Part shown: positions 9,753 through 20,095 of the stretch, piece after piece
Position numbering within the stretch: position 1 is the stretch's first letter
How the letters are laid out: each line of letters starts with the position of its first letter
Source: Neisseriaceae bacterium ESL0693
GTDB lineage: Bacteria; Pseudomonadota; Gammaproteobacteria; Burkholderiales; Neisseriaceae
DNA length: 64,000 bases
Assembly: GCA_029433475.1 (NCBI GenBank)
Contig: JAQTIE010000009.1
Location: 124,001 to 188,000 of the forward strand
Direction: 5' to 3'
Notes under the pieces: generated by a model
The model's input: only the letters and a program-made list of their open reading frames with translations
What the model was told of the DNA's origin: nothing
Databases searched by the model: none
Translations under genes and position numbers: made by a program

Positions 9753-10499
9753 TTAATTAAATTCAACCATTAAATGCCATTTATGCCCTTTAGCAATTTC
9801 TTCAGGGGCACCCTCGGGCAGAAAAACCCCTAGTTTAACTTTCATTCCGGTTTTTGTGTCGGTTAATTGATGCACACCTATCAATTTGGTATATATGCCG
9901 TTATCAGCCAGATAGATTTTGCCCACCATGACCCTATCCACATCAGCATCTGGCGTCACCAGATAATCATCTTTTGCTCGGCTTCAGATCGAGACATGAA
10001 GGGTGTTTATACATGCCAAAAGTTTCAATAATCACCTGTTGTCCACCAGCACGCGCATCAAAATAATCATGTTCTGAATGAATCAATGGAAGGTAAATAC
10101 AGATTATTGGTTTGCATCAATTTCTGCTTCAGCATCATAAACTGAACCAAAAAACACCGGTGGTCTCAACCTTAACATAAGCCGCTTGCACATTTTTTTC
10201 CGCTTGCTGAAGTTGCGGTAATATGCGTCCACATAGCGTCACTGTTTCTGATTTCCGATGCTGCAATATCTTTTTCTTACCGATATTTTCCTTGGTAATG
10301 GCCAACGCCTCTCTGGCCAGAGGTAGTGGCAGAGCAAAAACTATGCCAGATTCCGTATGCGATCATTAAAACTGATCGATACACTTTTTCAGCGAATATT
10401 TAAAAAAAACAGGGTATAACGTTGCGACTTTAATTTTGCAATTACCTGCTGACTCACTTTTACACCATCAACCGCGAATTCAATCTTATAGTCACTCAT
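9753..10499 (-). pseudogene. Decayed gene of unknown function, at least four frameshifts
   Basis: Protein-like sequence runs along the minus strand but changes frame repeatedly. It begins with an ATG at 10499 (MSDYKIEFAVDGVKVSQQV...) and stops after 36 codons. It resumes in a second frame near 10355 (ESGIVFALPLPLAREAL... to VKVETTGVFWFS near 10142), in a third near 10139 (YDAEAEIDANQ), in a fourth near 10080 (HSEHDYFDARAGGQQVIIETF), and in a fifth from about 9970. Only the last part stays open as a 68-codon frame ending HKWHLMVEFN at 9753. I cannot name the family. The original product was probably about 240-250 residues. Read as an intact small gene, the 9753-9959 piece would be misleading. 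Confidence 0.7.
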
Positions 10500-10735
10500 A
10501 GCACAACCTTGCGCTATAAAAAATAATAATGGCCGTATCAGTCAGAATAAATAAACCATGATCATTCTGAATGACAGTACCACCATCAGCAGCATATCAA
10601 AAAATAGATAAAACCATAATATTCAGAAAACCCTGATAAACCATAACACCAGTGCTGACCGCATAACACCACATTTTATATAATTTTCAGGTATAACCGA
10701 TACGATACAGTCTCGCATTAGATAAAACTGATCAA
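10500..10735. other. Gap without a recognisable gene
   Basis: This is about 236 bp of AT-rich sequence between the decayed gene and the DUF2062 gene. I see no open frame with protein character, no clear terminator and no RNA gene. Confidence 0.5.
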
Positions 10736-11287
10736 TTATTGGCCATGCCGATGCCACCCAGAAAACCAACGCCAACCAAACCACACCATACCGTAACCTA
10801 TAACGGCCAATACGCTACCCAGCACCGGCACTCCCACCAGCAACGGTTTGCCAAAATGAACAATCCAATCCCACCCTATTACCAGAGAATGCATGCCCTG
10901 CCCCTGAGGTAATGTTGGCAAAGCAGCGGCAGAAGGAAAGGAAAGAATCACGCTGCCTATTTTATAAGCCAGATAATACAAAGGCAGATAAGTCAGTGGA
11001 TTAGTATATAGCGTAGTCAGAATAGCCAAAGGTAAATTGGTGCGCAACACATAAGCCACCAATAAAGCACTCAGCATCTGTGTTGGCCCTGGCATCAGCC
11101 CGCAAAACAAACCTACAGCCACCGCCGATGCGGCACGTGCCTGATTCAGTTTCCAGAAACACTCATGATTAAACCAAGGGGCAAACGGCTTTAGCCAGCG
11201 CGAGGCAAATAATGTCTCTTGCGTTGGCCAGCGCTGCCGCAAGCGGTTAAACCACTGGCGTATCCAAATCATGAATTTAGTTTTCAT
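10736..11287 (-). CDS. DUF2062 membrane protein
   Basis: A 183-residue inner-membrane protein with the DUF2062 signature. A basic N-terminal stretch (FNRLRQRWP) is followed by AVAVGLFCGLMPGPTQML around residues 56-73, then YTNPLTYLPLYYLAYKIG near 94-111 and a C-terminal hydrophobic pair (about 130-175). The Gly/Pro pattern and the TNP motif are typical of this family, whose biochemical role is not known. It starts 10 bp after the SEC-C gene ends and is probably co-transcribed with it. Confidence 0.82.
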   Translation of the reverse strand: MKTKFMIWIRQWFNRLRQRWPTQETLFASRWLKPFAPWFNHECFWKLNQARAASAVAVGLFCGLMPGPTQMLSALLVAYVLRTNLPLAILTTLYTNPLTYLPLYYLAYKIGSVILSFPSAAALPTLPQGQGMHSLVIGWDWIVHFGKPLLVGVPVLGSVLAVIGYGMVWFGWRWFSGWHRHGQ

Positions 11288-11296
11288 CTGGCTCAG

Positions 11297-11950
11297 TCAA
11301 TGTTTTTGAAGACAGCAGGCTTTATACTTTTTACCACTGCCACAGGGACAAGGGTCATTGCGCCCCGTTTTTTCACCATCACGCCGAATGGTGGTTGGTG
11401 TTTTCTTAACAGCCTGCCAATACTGATAAATTTTTAATAACGTATCAGGCAATAGGGTTTGTAATTGCTGCTTTTCCGCAGCAGAAATGGGCATAATGGC
11501 CGGCTCGTCTTCAATAGCATCATAGACACCGGCCAAAGCCATGATCGGATAGCACAAATCTTCAAATGCCTCATCTTCACGCGCAAACCAATCCGTATCG
11601 GTTCGTTCCAGAGCATACAAATACGCATTACACCAGCTAGACCAGTCGGCCTGATTCTGCTCATCCTGATAGAGCCATAATGCGGGTGGAATCTTAGCCG
11701 CCAATTGCGTTGTCAATGCCTGCTGTAATTGTGTCAGCGCATCTAAAAGCTGTGTTCTGGTGTCATCTGTGGCTATACTACCTGCCAGAATCTCCGCCAG
11801 CCACTCATCCATCACCACTTCATCAGGCCCGCTGACCAATGCCAGAATCAGTGCCTGAACTTCATCAGCACGCATACACTCCTGCTGTGTACTGATCTGA
11901 TTTAATAAATCAGCTAAATGTCGCCCTGTTTTCGACTGCCTGATATCCAT
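11297..11950 (-). CDS. YecA-family protein with C-terminal SEC-C zinc motif
   Basis: This 217-residue protein has an acidic, helical N-terminal part of the YecA/UPF0149 type (residues about 15-180), with the recognisable segment [18 protein letters not shown]. It ends in a complete SEC-C motif, [15 protein letters not shown] (about residues 200-214), the zinc-binding tail also found on SecA. Members are thought to bind ribosomes or SecA-related partners, but function is not settled. It is upstream of the DUF2062 gene with only about 10 bp between them. Confidence 0.85.
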   Translation of the reverse strand: MDIRQSKTGRHLADLLNQISTQQECMRADEVQALILALVSGPDEVVMDEWLAEILAGSIATDDTRTQLLDALTQLQQALTTQLAAKIPPALWLYQDEQNQADWSSWCNAYLYALERTDTDWFAREDEAFEDLCYPIMALAGVYDAIEDEPAIMPISAAEKQQLQTLLPDTLLKIYQYWQAVKKTPTTIRRDGEKTGRNDPCPCGSGKKYKACCLQKH

Positions 11951-12040
11951 CTAAAATAACCTTTTATCTCATTAAAATGCCTGTTACTCATCACATTGCG
12001 ATCAGTGACCTATGTGCAGTGTTGCATCCGCTATGTTTAA

Positions 12041-12646
12041 TTACCGCCGTTTTTTAACCAAAACGTAAACGGCACCATCATTATGTTCATGAGGTTGTGC
12101 GTAAGCAATCACTTGCGGATGTGCCATCAACCACCGCCGCACCAGATTTTTTAATACCGGTTCATAATCTTTGGAGCCCAATCCGCTGCCATGAATAATT
12201 TCACCCACCACCCCGCGCCGCGATATATACTCAACAAATTCATTCAGCACCTCTTGTGCTTGTTGCTGATTGTAACCGTGCAAATCAACATAGCCGACAA
12301 TCGGCCAGTATTTTGCCTGCAAGCGTCGAATATCTTCAGTGCCACGGCCATTTTTACTGAACCGCGATGGTGGTTCACCATGCTGATCCTGACCCACATA
12401 AAAATAATTTTCTACGGTTAAATCATCCTCATTCTGCACTCGCCGCCGAATATGCCTCATATCACGCGGATGCTGGTATTGGTTACATGGTTTTAACGGC
12501 TTAACGTCATGCATCATCTGCGCAAAATCAATGTCCTGCTTTTGTGTTTTCTGTGCCTGTTTCAACTGTTCTTCCTGCTGTAACCGCTGGGCTTTGGCCA
12601 TTGCACCCAACTGCCGCAACGTCTGATTCAATTTATCATCATTCAT
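12041..12646 (-). CDS. Smr-domain protein (putative DNA or RNA nuclease)
   Basis: A 201-residue protein with a Gln/Lys-rich helical N-terminus (residues 1-40) and a C-terminal Smr domain (about 110-200). The domain shows VDLHGYNQQQAQEVL and then EIIHGSGLGS, the two conserved histidine motifs, and ends in a basic KKRR. Smr domains occur on MutS2 and as stand-alone endonucleases that act on branched DNA or, in SmrB, on mRNA of collided ribosomes. Which role applies here cannot be read from the sequence. The gap upstream (12647-12885) has no gene that I can see. Confidence 0.85.
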   Translation of the reverse strand: MNDDKLNQTLRQLGAMAKAQRLQQEEQLKQAQKTQKQDIDFAQMMHDVKPLKPCNQYQHPRDMRHIRRRVQNEDDLTVENYFYVGQDQHGEPPSRFSKNGRGTEDIRRLQAKYWPIVGYVDLHGYNQQQAQEVLNEFVEYISRRGVVGEIIHGSGLGSKDYEPVLKNLVRRWLMAHPQVIAYAQPHEHNDGAVYVLVKKRR

Positions 12647-12891
12647 GATTCACCCCACCACTTAACCTGTACCTTTATTTTAACAGACCCGATTTATGCC
12701 TACCCGTTTCCATTCAATATGGCTGCCATGATTTACTATCCCAATCCCTATCAGTAGCCTCTCAATAAGCATCAGCCAAACCGAAAATTAACCTTGTTTT
12801 GATCTGGATTAATAAACCTGAATCATCATCTTGATGCCATACAAAAATTACTTTATGCTGCAACAATGACTGATTCAAAAAGATTTTGGCC

Positions 12892-14094
12892 ATGCTCCGC
12901 CCCAGCATTCAGGATACTCACCGTGATCTGTTAATTATTGGTGCCGGCCCGGCAGGATTGGCACTGGCTCGCGCACTGGCACCTACCGGTTTAAGAATTA
13001 CGCTGATCGAGCAACAACCCTTATCCGTATTACAGTCACCCCCGTTTGATGGCCGCGAAATAGCGCTGACACATCACTCTAAAGATTTAATGCAACAACT
13101 GCATATATGGCCGCATCTTGATCCCGGTCAAATTTATCCGCTGCATGACGCCAAAGTAATGAATGGTCATTCCTCCTATCAGCTACACTTTAGGCAGCCA
13201 CACAGCGCACGGGGAAAACCTATTGACTCATTGGGATTTTTAGTCAGCAATCATCATATCCGGCAAGCCGCCTATCAATCATTGACACCATATAAACACA
13301 TCGATTTTATTTGCGGCCAGCGGGTCACCCAGGTTCACACTAGCCCCGATCAGGCACACATTGAATTAGACAATGGTCAGCGCTACCACAGCCAACTTTT
13401 AATTGCTGCAGACAGCCGTTTTTCCAATACCCGCCGCCAATTAGGCATCGGTGCCCAAATACACGATTTTGGTCGTACCATCTGCGTGTTTCGCATTCGT
13501 CATACCTTATCCAATCAACACAGTGCCTATGAATGTTTTCATTACGGCCACACATTGGCTTTATTGCCACTGGAAACCACCATGACCAATTGTGTTGTTA
13601 CACTGGACAACAGCCACCTTAAAGAATTTCTATCGCGTCCGCCGGAAATTCTGGCCAGAAAGCTCGAACACATGATGAATGGCATGCTTGGACAAATCAA
13701 CATAATCAGTGATATTCATCATTATCCGCTCACCGGTGTACATGCACATTCATTTTACAGCCAGCGTGCCGCCCTTATCGGTGATGCAGCCGTAGGCATG
13801 CATCCCGTAACCGCACACGGCTTCAATCTGGGTCTGGCCGGCGCCGGCATCCTTGCCCGTCTGATCACTCAGGCACACCAGCAAGGAAAATCCATTGCCA
13901 GCCCATCACTACTGGCACAATATCAGGCATTACACCTGCCCCATACCCGTTTGCTGTATCACGGCACCAATGCTCTGGTCACTTTATTTACCCAAGAAAG
14001 TCCACCCGCACGCATGGCTCGTCATCTGATTCTACGTGCCAGTAATCATCTGGCACCGTTGAAAAAAATCATCACCAAACAATTAACCGGTTAA
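12892..14094 (+). CDS. ubiM: UbiH/UbiF-family FAD monooxygenase, probably UbiM
   Basis: This FAD-dependent aromatic hydroxylase belongs to the ubiquinone-synthesis group. It has the dinucleotide-binding GAGPAG at residues 17-22, a DG-type motif (LIAADSRFSNTR) near 165, and the second FAD motif ALIGDAAVGMHPVTAHGFNL near 295-314. Neisseria carries a member named UbiM that hydroxylates the ring at more than one position, and the length (400) and lone position fit it; regiospecificity cannot be shown here. The frame is open to a TTG at 12886, but the ATG at 12892 is the more likely start. Confidence 0.8.
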   Translation: MLRPSIQDTHRDLLIIGAGPAGLALARALAPTGLRITLIEQQPLSVLQSPPFDGREIALTHHSKDLMQQLHIWPHLDPGQIYPLHDAKVMNGHSSYQLHFRQPHSARGKPIDSLGFLVSNHHIRQAAYQSLTPYKHIDFICGQRVTQVHTSPDQAHIELDNGQRYHSQLLIAADSRFSNTRRQLGIGAQIHDFGRTICVFRIRHTLSNQHSAYECFHYGHTLALLPLETTMTNCVVTLDNSHLKEFLSRPPEILARKLEHMMNGMLGQINIISDIHHYPLTGVHAHSFYSQRAALIGDAAVGMHPVTAHGFNLGLAGAGILARLITQAHQQGKSIASPSLLAQYQALHLPHTRLLYHGTNALVTLFTQESPPARMARHLILRASNHLAPLKKIITKQLTG

Positions 14095-15368
14095 ATAGTC
14101 TTAGCCTCAAATAAAACTACCCTCATAAAAAACAAAATATCCGCATATAAGATACCAATAATATTTCTAAAGGATATCCGCTAAATCAGCACTGATGCTT
14201 AAACTGCCTTATTTATCTGTAATCCCTAAGCAATCCCTAGGGATTTTCAGACCATCAGCCAAGTAAACATAATTATCCAGCCCGATTCAATGCATAAATA
14301 TTATTAAAACAAATATAAACCATTTCATTTAATTTTATGCAACAAATCACATCTCATCAATGAGTCAAAAACAACCCTAGCCTCAGCAGTAACATAACCA
14401 CCAAAAATCGCCTAAGCAACGTTATTCTATACTGGTTATCATGACACTAACCGTATGAAAATGATGATCACATTAGCTGCCAACTTCCGATTAGACAGCA
14501 AAAAACCGATCGTATCACGCGATCCAGGTTTAATTTATATACATCATTATCATTTGAACACATATCATCATTACCTATATTGACTGAATATACCAATCAT
14601 AAAATATTATATGTTTATATTATTGATAAATAATTACATATATAAATTATCAATGTATAGATAATAACAGCTTCATTCACCTAGCCCATACCACACACTT
14701 ACAGTCAAAAAAATAAGCCCGACCTGAATCATCTATCCAAATACTCATGGGATAAACACAACCCAATCCATTCATATATTTACGAATTACCCGATAAAAG
14801 ATATACCAGCCACCGGAGCATCACTACCCAGTGATTACATTCATAAACTTAATCATCGCAAACCCGATGCATACCACATCAGCTCTGAAACCAGCTCATA
14901 AAACCTGATTTATTGAAATAATCACAACAAACCATGCATCAGATAACCTTGATATCCATCATTCCATATTCTGCCGTAATATCATCACCATCATTGATAA
15001 TTCATATAATTTCTGTTTCACATCAGCATAACTCATCTGTCTTGTCAGATGACTTTATATAAATATTTAAATTATGAAAAATAACTTATATTTCAATATA
15101 ATAAGATTAATGTCATTGATAAATGTATAATTTTGTTTACATAAAATAAATTCATACTATAATATTCAAAATATTTACTGATTTATGTTTAATTAGGTTT
15201 ATGAAATAAGATTTTTGCGGGTTATATTATTTTTATGTAATTGTTTCATTAATTGATATTAATAACCCAATTAATATATATACCTCATAATTTTTACCAA
15301 TAAACCAAAAACACAACATAAATCAGCATCATCATCCGACTATTTAACCTTTTTGCGTGGTCAAAACG
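14095..15368. other. Long AT-rich gene-free region upstream of pilY1
   Basis: About 1.27 kb with many stops in all frames and no recognisable gene. It has a strong A+T bias, especially 15050-15290, and scattered ATCATC/ATCATT words. A small inverted repeat, ATCACT/AGTGAT, sits at 14820-14835. The promoter of the PilC/PilY1 gene must lie near its right end, but several AT-rich -10-like words make one choice unsafe. Confidence 0.6.
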
Positions 15369-18300
15369 ATGAAACAACGCTTCCATATCAAACACAGTAC
15401 AATCTATGCTGCCATCTTTACAGCATTCTGTCTCAATAGCGCTTATGCTAATAACACCTTTGCCGATGTGCCTTTGCATTTGCAGGGCGAAAGCACCATA
15501 TCCTCGTCTTACAGCGTAAAACCGAATGTAACGCTATTTATTGATGACTCCGGCAGTATGAATGAGGCAACCACGCCTGAATCTTATAAATGCAAAAGAC
15601 GTACGCGTGAAAGAAAGTCTGATGGCACATGGGGAAAGTGGTCTGACTGGAGTGAAGATTATGTCGCTAGTTTTGATAAAAAACCTAAAAGTCCGGATTC
15701 AAAGTCACCAGAAAGTGAAGATTACAGCAGCTGTGACAAAACCACTAAAATGGATGTGGTTAAGGAAATATTGACTGAACTGGTAAAGAAACACCGCAAT
15801 AGCTTGTATTTTGGTCTGCAGCCATTTAATAATTATGATAAAGATAACACAAAATATATTATCAGAGATCCTGCGAATTCTAATAATGCTACCAATATTA
15901 AAGCCCAATACGATCTGGATCGTTTTTATGATACTTCCGATGATTTTGAGTACAGCCTTTTTTTACAGCAAATCAATGGCAATAAAGAAAAAGTTGGTGA
16001 TTTATACTTGAAAGGTTTACGTCCCGACGGTAGTACTCTTACCTCCAAACGCTATGCTGCGGTAGCGCGCAATTTCGTGATGAATAAGCTGCGCTATCGC
16101 TGCCAGAAATCCTTTATTGTGCTGATGACCGATGGGGTGGAAGAAGCCGGTAACTACGCCTTATCCGACTCTCCCTACTGGGCTTTCTGGGGTGATCGGA
16201 CAAATGCCTATTATTATGATGGTTATTTTGATGGCTCTCGCCATCTGGCTTCTACATTTGTTGATAATTATGGTGTATGCCAAGATCCATATCGACAACA
16301 ATACCTTCAAAATTCAAAAGACCCGGGACGTACCAAAAGGCTGGCTTATTATACCCATACAGTAGCCACTAAAAGCTTTGGAGACTCTGCTCCTGTGGTT
16401 CCAGTGTACGATAAAGACGGTAAACTCAAAAAATACAAGATCGGATGCACCGCTGGCACAATCTTCTCGGAAAAAGTACCGAAAGAAAAGGAGGTTTGGG
16501 CTACGGTGTTGCGATTTGATCCTGATAAAAAGCAGAATCCCATACTATACACTCCTAACGGAAAAGAGATAACGCAAACACCTCTGGAATATCATCCTTA
16601 TATTTATAAAAGTGATTATCGCAATCCAAATGGCGATGGACTACCAACCTGGCAAGCCAAAAAAGCGATAATACGGCCAAATGATGAAGCCGGCCGGCCA
16701 TGGAATGACTGGGTTGACCCTAAAGATGTTAATCATACAAAGGGGCGGTTTAAACAGGTTGCTACTACCTATACTGTTGGTGTTGGTTTAGGTAAGCTGG
16801 CCGGAACACAACGTGATCAGGTAATGGAAACATTGCGCAATGCCGCCACCGAAGCCAATCCGGATTCCACCCAGACCGATGGTTTTTATAAAGATAATAC
16901 GGGTAAACCTTATGAGATGGTGATCAGTCCCAAACCAGAAAATTTCTTTAATGCCAATTCCCGTCAGGAAATTATGGACGCGTTTAATAACGTGTTTGAT
17001 AACATCATTGGTGAAACAAACGAAACCCAAACCCCGATCACCATACATATACCCAATTTTGCTGCCACCACTACACCAGCCGGTAACTTAACCATACGCG
17101 CTACTGTAGACACTTCTACCTGGAGCAGTGCACTGCAAATCGAAAAAGATGGTAGCGTGTTAACCCCGGCCTTTAATAATGGCAGCCGCCGCTTTATTTT
17201 AAGTGATGGCGTTAAGACCTATAGCTATCCTGATGACCTGGTTTCACTCAATAATAAATCTTTCAATATCCCTGATAATGACGGCAAAAATGAGAATGAA
17301 TGGAAAGACGGTTTATTGGCTTGGCTGGCACGTGCCAAACCAGATGATCAGATCAAGCAGAAGGATTTTGTTCTGGATTACCGCCAACGCACCACCACAC
17401 CACAAGGCAATGATGCCCGCGATATGGGCGATATAGAAGACAATCCGATTATCAGTGCAGGTCAGGAAACTAATGGCCTGTCCAGATTTGTCGTAACTTC
17501 TACCAATGAAGGCCTGGTGTATGTGTTCAAATCCAGTAATAATAAAAATCATCCTTATACTCTGGCCTTTAACTATATGCCTTTGGGTATCCAACGCAAC
17601 AGTCTGGACAATAGCGATATCACCAATAAATACTTTAAAGATTTGGTGCATAAAGAATACGGACAAAACTCCAAAGTACCACACCGCTATTTACTCAATG
17701 GAGGCATTACTGTACGTGAAACCACAGGCAAACAGCCATTATTCTTTATGGCCTCTGGCATGGGTCAGGCCGGACGCGGTATTTTTGCCCTGATCGTGGG
17801 TGGTAAAGATCCGGCCTCTGACAAAAATGTTGGCGCCGATGGTGGCAGTGATGAGGTGACTTTATTCCATACTCCGCAAGGTCCGAATAATAAATTTGGT
17901 TACACCGTGGGCACACCGGCCATTGCCCGTGTCCATGTAGATAAATTCGCGGCACCGGACAGCCGCACCAATGAGGTGAAAAAAAATATCCGCCAGACCG
18001 TGATTGCCGGCAGCGGCTTTAATTATCCGGGTATGATTGATACAGCCAATCCTACGGCCGATCCTACCGAAACTGCCCTATATGTATATGAGGCTTTAGG
18101 CTTGGACATGGGCGCAGAGTATGCACCAGGGGCTCTGAAAACCGGTGATGATCCCGGCACTTTAATCCAGAAAATCACCGTCGAAGGTGGCGTGGGCGGC
18201 CTTGCGGCAGCCTCCGCAGTCAGCAGCCATAATAACGATATTGACGATATCGTTTATGCCGGTGATTATGGCGGTAATATGTATCGTTTTGACCTGCGTG

Positions 18301-19142
18301 CAGATAATCCAGATGCCTGGACGGTACGTAAAATTTTTGCGCCTTCAGCTGGAGATCATAGCCCGATCACCGCTCCACCTGACGTTTATCGGTATAAAGA
18401 GGATGAATATATTGTTACCTTTGGTACCGGCAGCGAAATTTACCAGTCGGATCTGGAAAATAAAGACAAGCAATACATGTATGGTATTTATGACAAAATT
18501 AATGCTGATGAAAACAAGCAACGGGCATACACACGTGATGACCTATTACCACAGCAGATTGTTCAGCTGGAAAACAACCAGCGTGAAATTTCAGACAACA
18601 GATTTAGCTCTGAAAATGGCCGTACCGGCTGGTATATTGAATTGCCGGAGGCGGGTGAACGCGTTACCCTCACACCACAAACAGCAGCTCGCACTTTGGT
18701 GTTTGATACCCATTCCTTCAGCTATAAAGCCGATAAAATTAAAGATCCATGTACTGAAACCACGGCTACCTCCAGCAGTAAAATGTTTACCTATACAACA
18801 CAAGTAAGCGTATTGACTGGCGGTAAACTAAAACGCAATGACTGGCATATGATCTTGGATCCGAGTAACCCATTTCTAACAGCTGTTGGTAGGGAAGGTT
18901 ATATAACCACAAGATTATTAGGCGATCCTAATAAGCCAAATTTAGGACGAAGCGGTAAGGACTGGGAAATCAGAGATGGTGATGATAGTAGTAAGAAACA
19001 TCCCAAATCTTGTCTGGATTCACCCGTTACCGTTACTAATAATATTGGAGGAGCAGCTAATGAAACAGCCGGCGGTTTATGCAGTGTACAACTCAGACGA
19101 CTGTCCTGGCGTGAAGTATTTGACCAATATACCGGTGTTTAG
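15369..19142 (+). CDS. pilY1: PilC/PilY1 type IV pilus tip adhesin
   Basis: This large exported protein (1257 residues) is of the PilC/PilY1 type, which sits at the pilus tip, promotes pilus extension and binds surfaces or host cells. A signal peptide covers about residues 1-27 (cleavage after NSAYA). A von Willebrand A-like domain follows, with the metal-site motif DDSGSMN at 59-65 and FIVLMTDGVEE further in. The C-terminal half is the PilC beta-propeller (about 690-1250), with IDDIVYAGDYGGNMYRFDL characteristic of the family. The frame opens at a GTG (15357), but the ATG at 15369 gives a proper signal peptide. No poly-G tract, the phase-variation device of Neisseria pilC, is seen in the 5' end. 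Pilin and assembly genes are not in the window. Confidence 0.92.
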   Translation: MKQRFHIKHSTIYAAIFTAFCLNSAYANNTFADVPLHLQGESTISSSYSVKPNVTLFIDDSGSMNEATTPESYKCKRRTRERKSDGTWGKWSDWSEDYVASFDKKPKSPDSKSPESEDYSSCDKTTKMDVVKEILTELVKKHRNSLYFGLQPFNNYDKDNTKYIIRDPANSNNATNIKAQYDLDRFYDTSDDFEYSLFLQQINGNKEKVGDLYLKGLRPDGSTLTSKRYAAVARNFVMNKLRYRCQKSFIVLMTDGVEEAGNYALSDSPYWAFWGDRTNAYYYDGYFDGSRHLASTFVDNYGVCQDPYRQQYLQNSKDPGRTKRLAYYTHTVATKSFGDSAPVVPVYDKDGKLKKYKIGCTAGTIFSEKVPKEKEVWATVLRFDPDKKQNPILYTPNGKEITQTPLEYHPYIYKSDYRNPNGDGLPTWQAKKAIIRPNDEAGRPWNDWVDPKDVNHTKGRFKQVATTYTVGVGLGKLAGTQRDQVMETLRNAATEANPDSTQTDGFYKDNTGKPYEMVISPKPENFFNANSRQEIMDAFNNVFDNIIGETNETQTPITIHIPNFAATTTPAGNLTIRATVDTSTWSSALQIEKDGSVLTPAFNNGSRRFILSDGVKTYSYPDDLVSLNNKSFNIPDNDGKNENEWKDGLLAWLARAKPDDQIKQKDFVLDYRQRTTTPQGNDARDMGDIEDNPIISAGQETNGLSRFVVTSTNEGLVYVFKSSNNKNHPYTLAFNYMPLGIQRNSLDNSDITNKYFKDLVHKEYGQNSKVPHRYLLNGGITVRETTGKQPLFFMASGMGQAGRGIFALIVGGKDPASDKNVGADGGSDEVTLFHTPQGPNNKFGYTVGTPAIARVHVDKFAAPDSRTNEVKKNIRQTVIAGSGFNYPGMIDTANPTADPTETALYVYEALGLDMGAEYAPGALKTGDDPGTLIQKITVEGGVGGLAAASAVSSHNNDIDDIVYAGDYGGNMYRFDLRADNPDAWTVRKIFAPSAGDHSPITAPPDVYRYKEDEYIVTFGTGSEIYQSDLENKDKQYMYGIYDKINADENKQRAYTRDDLLPQQIVQLENNQREISDNRFSSENGRTGWYIELPEAGERVTLTPQTAARTLVFDTHSFSYKADKIKDPCTETTATSSSKMFTYTTQVSVLTGGKLKRNDWHMILDPSNPFLTAVGREGYITTRLLGDPNKPNLGRSGKDWEIRDGDDSSKKHPKSCLDSPVTVTNNIGGAANETAGGLCSVQLRRLSWREVFDQYTGV

Positions 19143-19162
19143 CTATCTATCATCTTAAAATC

Positions 19163-19190
19163 AAAAGCAGACCATCACGGTCTGCTTTTT
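19163..19190 (+). terminator. Terminator after pilY1
   Basis: An 11-bp stem, AAAAGCAGACC/GGTCTGCTTTT, has a 5-nt loop and ends in a T-run, 20 bp beyond the pilY1 stop. It is a textbook intrinsic terminator. Confidence 0.92.
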
Positions 19191-20095
19191 TGGTATTATT
19201 CCGTGCTAAATTCGTACAACGGTTAATAAGAATTCTATTGTGTTTAACAGTGGTATATACATGATGCATCAATGCTGGCCTGATTATCCATTTCCCAGAA
19301 TATCAATCACATACCTGAATCCAAAACCAACCCACAGTTTAATCAACCATTGTCAGAAATAGCCGATAAATAAATTACAACATCATCGAAATCACAGCAT
19401 AAAATCTGATCATCAAAACCTTATAATCATAAATCAGCATAATTTATCTTTCTCAATCAACAGCTGATCACACTAAAATCCAATGATGATGCTCGTTGAT
19501 ATAGTCGAATACGATCTGAACATAAAGGCTTTAACGATTATCATTGGCAATAGAAGAATACAATCACAGCACCCGCTTATAGCCCTATATATTCATTATT
19601 TAAGGTTGATATCCAAATATCTACCTTAAGCCATTTTATCTTTATCCAAGCAGCCTAAAGATATCTCACTTATTTTATAGTTGCCGTATACTGCACAACC
19701 CATTTACTTAAATAAATGATAATACAAAGTATTTATCCAGACAGACGACAGGCATTGATTCAGACTGATGCGCATAAGCTAAGCATAAATGGTTTAAAGC
19801 GAGCCTTAATACCAGCAAAACCTTATTTGAAAACCATTCTTTTTAGCGATAATAATTGGATTTAAATTAACCAGTTATCGTCTACTCTGACAGGTCTTAT
19901 CCTGTTTTTATAGCGCGGCAAAAGGAAAGCTTGTCCATCATCGGGCTGGTTAAGACATATAATAAATATTCCTTATCTCACAGAGATAGCACGCGTTTTA
20001 ATCAAGCATCTTAAACCATTCAATAGTTATCTTTGTTGCAGATATTTATATTTTTAACATGAATATATTTAAAAATCTGTAATCTATTGATTGAT
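19191..20095. other. Gene-free AT-rich region between pilY1 and pyrF
   Basis: About 0.9 kb with no open frame of protein character. A short terminator-like hairpin, ACAGG/CCTGT followed by TTTT, lies at 19890-19909 on the plus strand. It might close a small unannotated transcript, but nothing else supports one. Confidence 0.5.

Noticed and set aside
14820-14835. ATCACT/AGTGAT inverted repeat upstream of pilY1 as an operator
   Set aside because: Only 6-bp arms in very biased sequence, over 500 bp from the gene, so chance is the simplest explanation.
15294-15479. 61-codon minus-strand frame overlapping the start of pilY1
   Set aside because: It covers the pilY1 signal-peptide region on the opposite strand and lacks any protein signature.
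15369-15480. Phase-variable homopolymer tract in pilY1
   Set aside because: I looked for a poly-G or poly-C run in the signal-peptide region as in Neisseria pilC; none of useful length is present.
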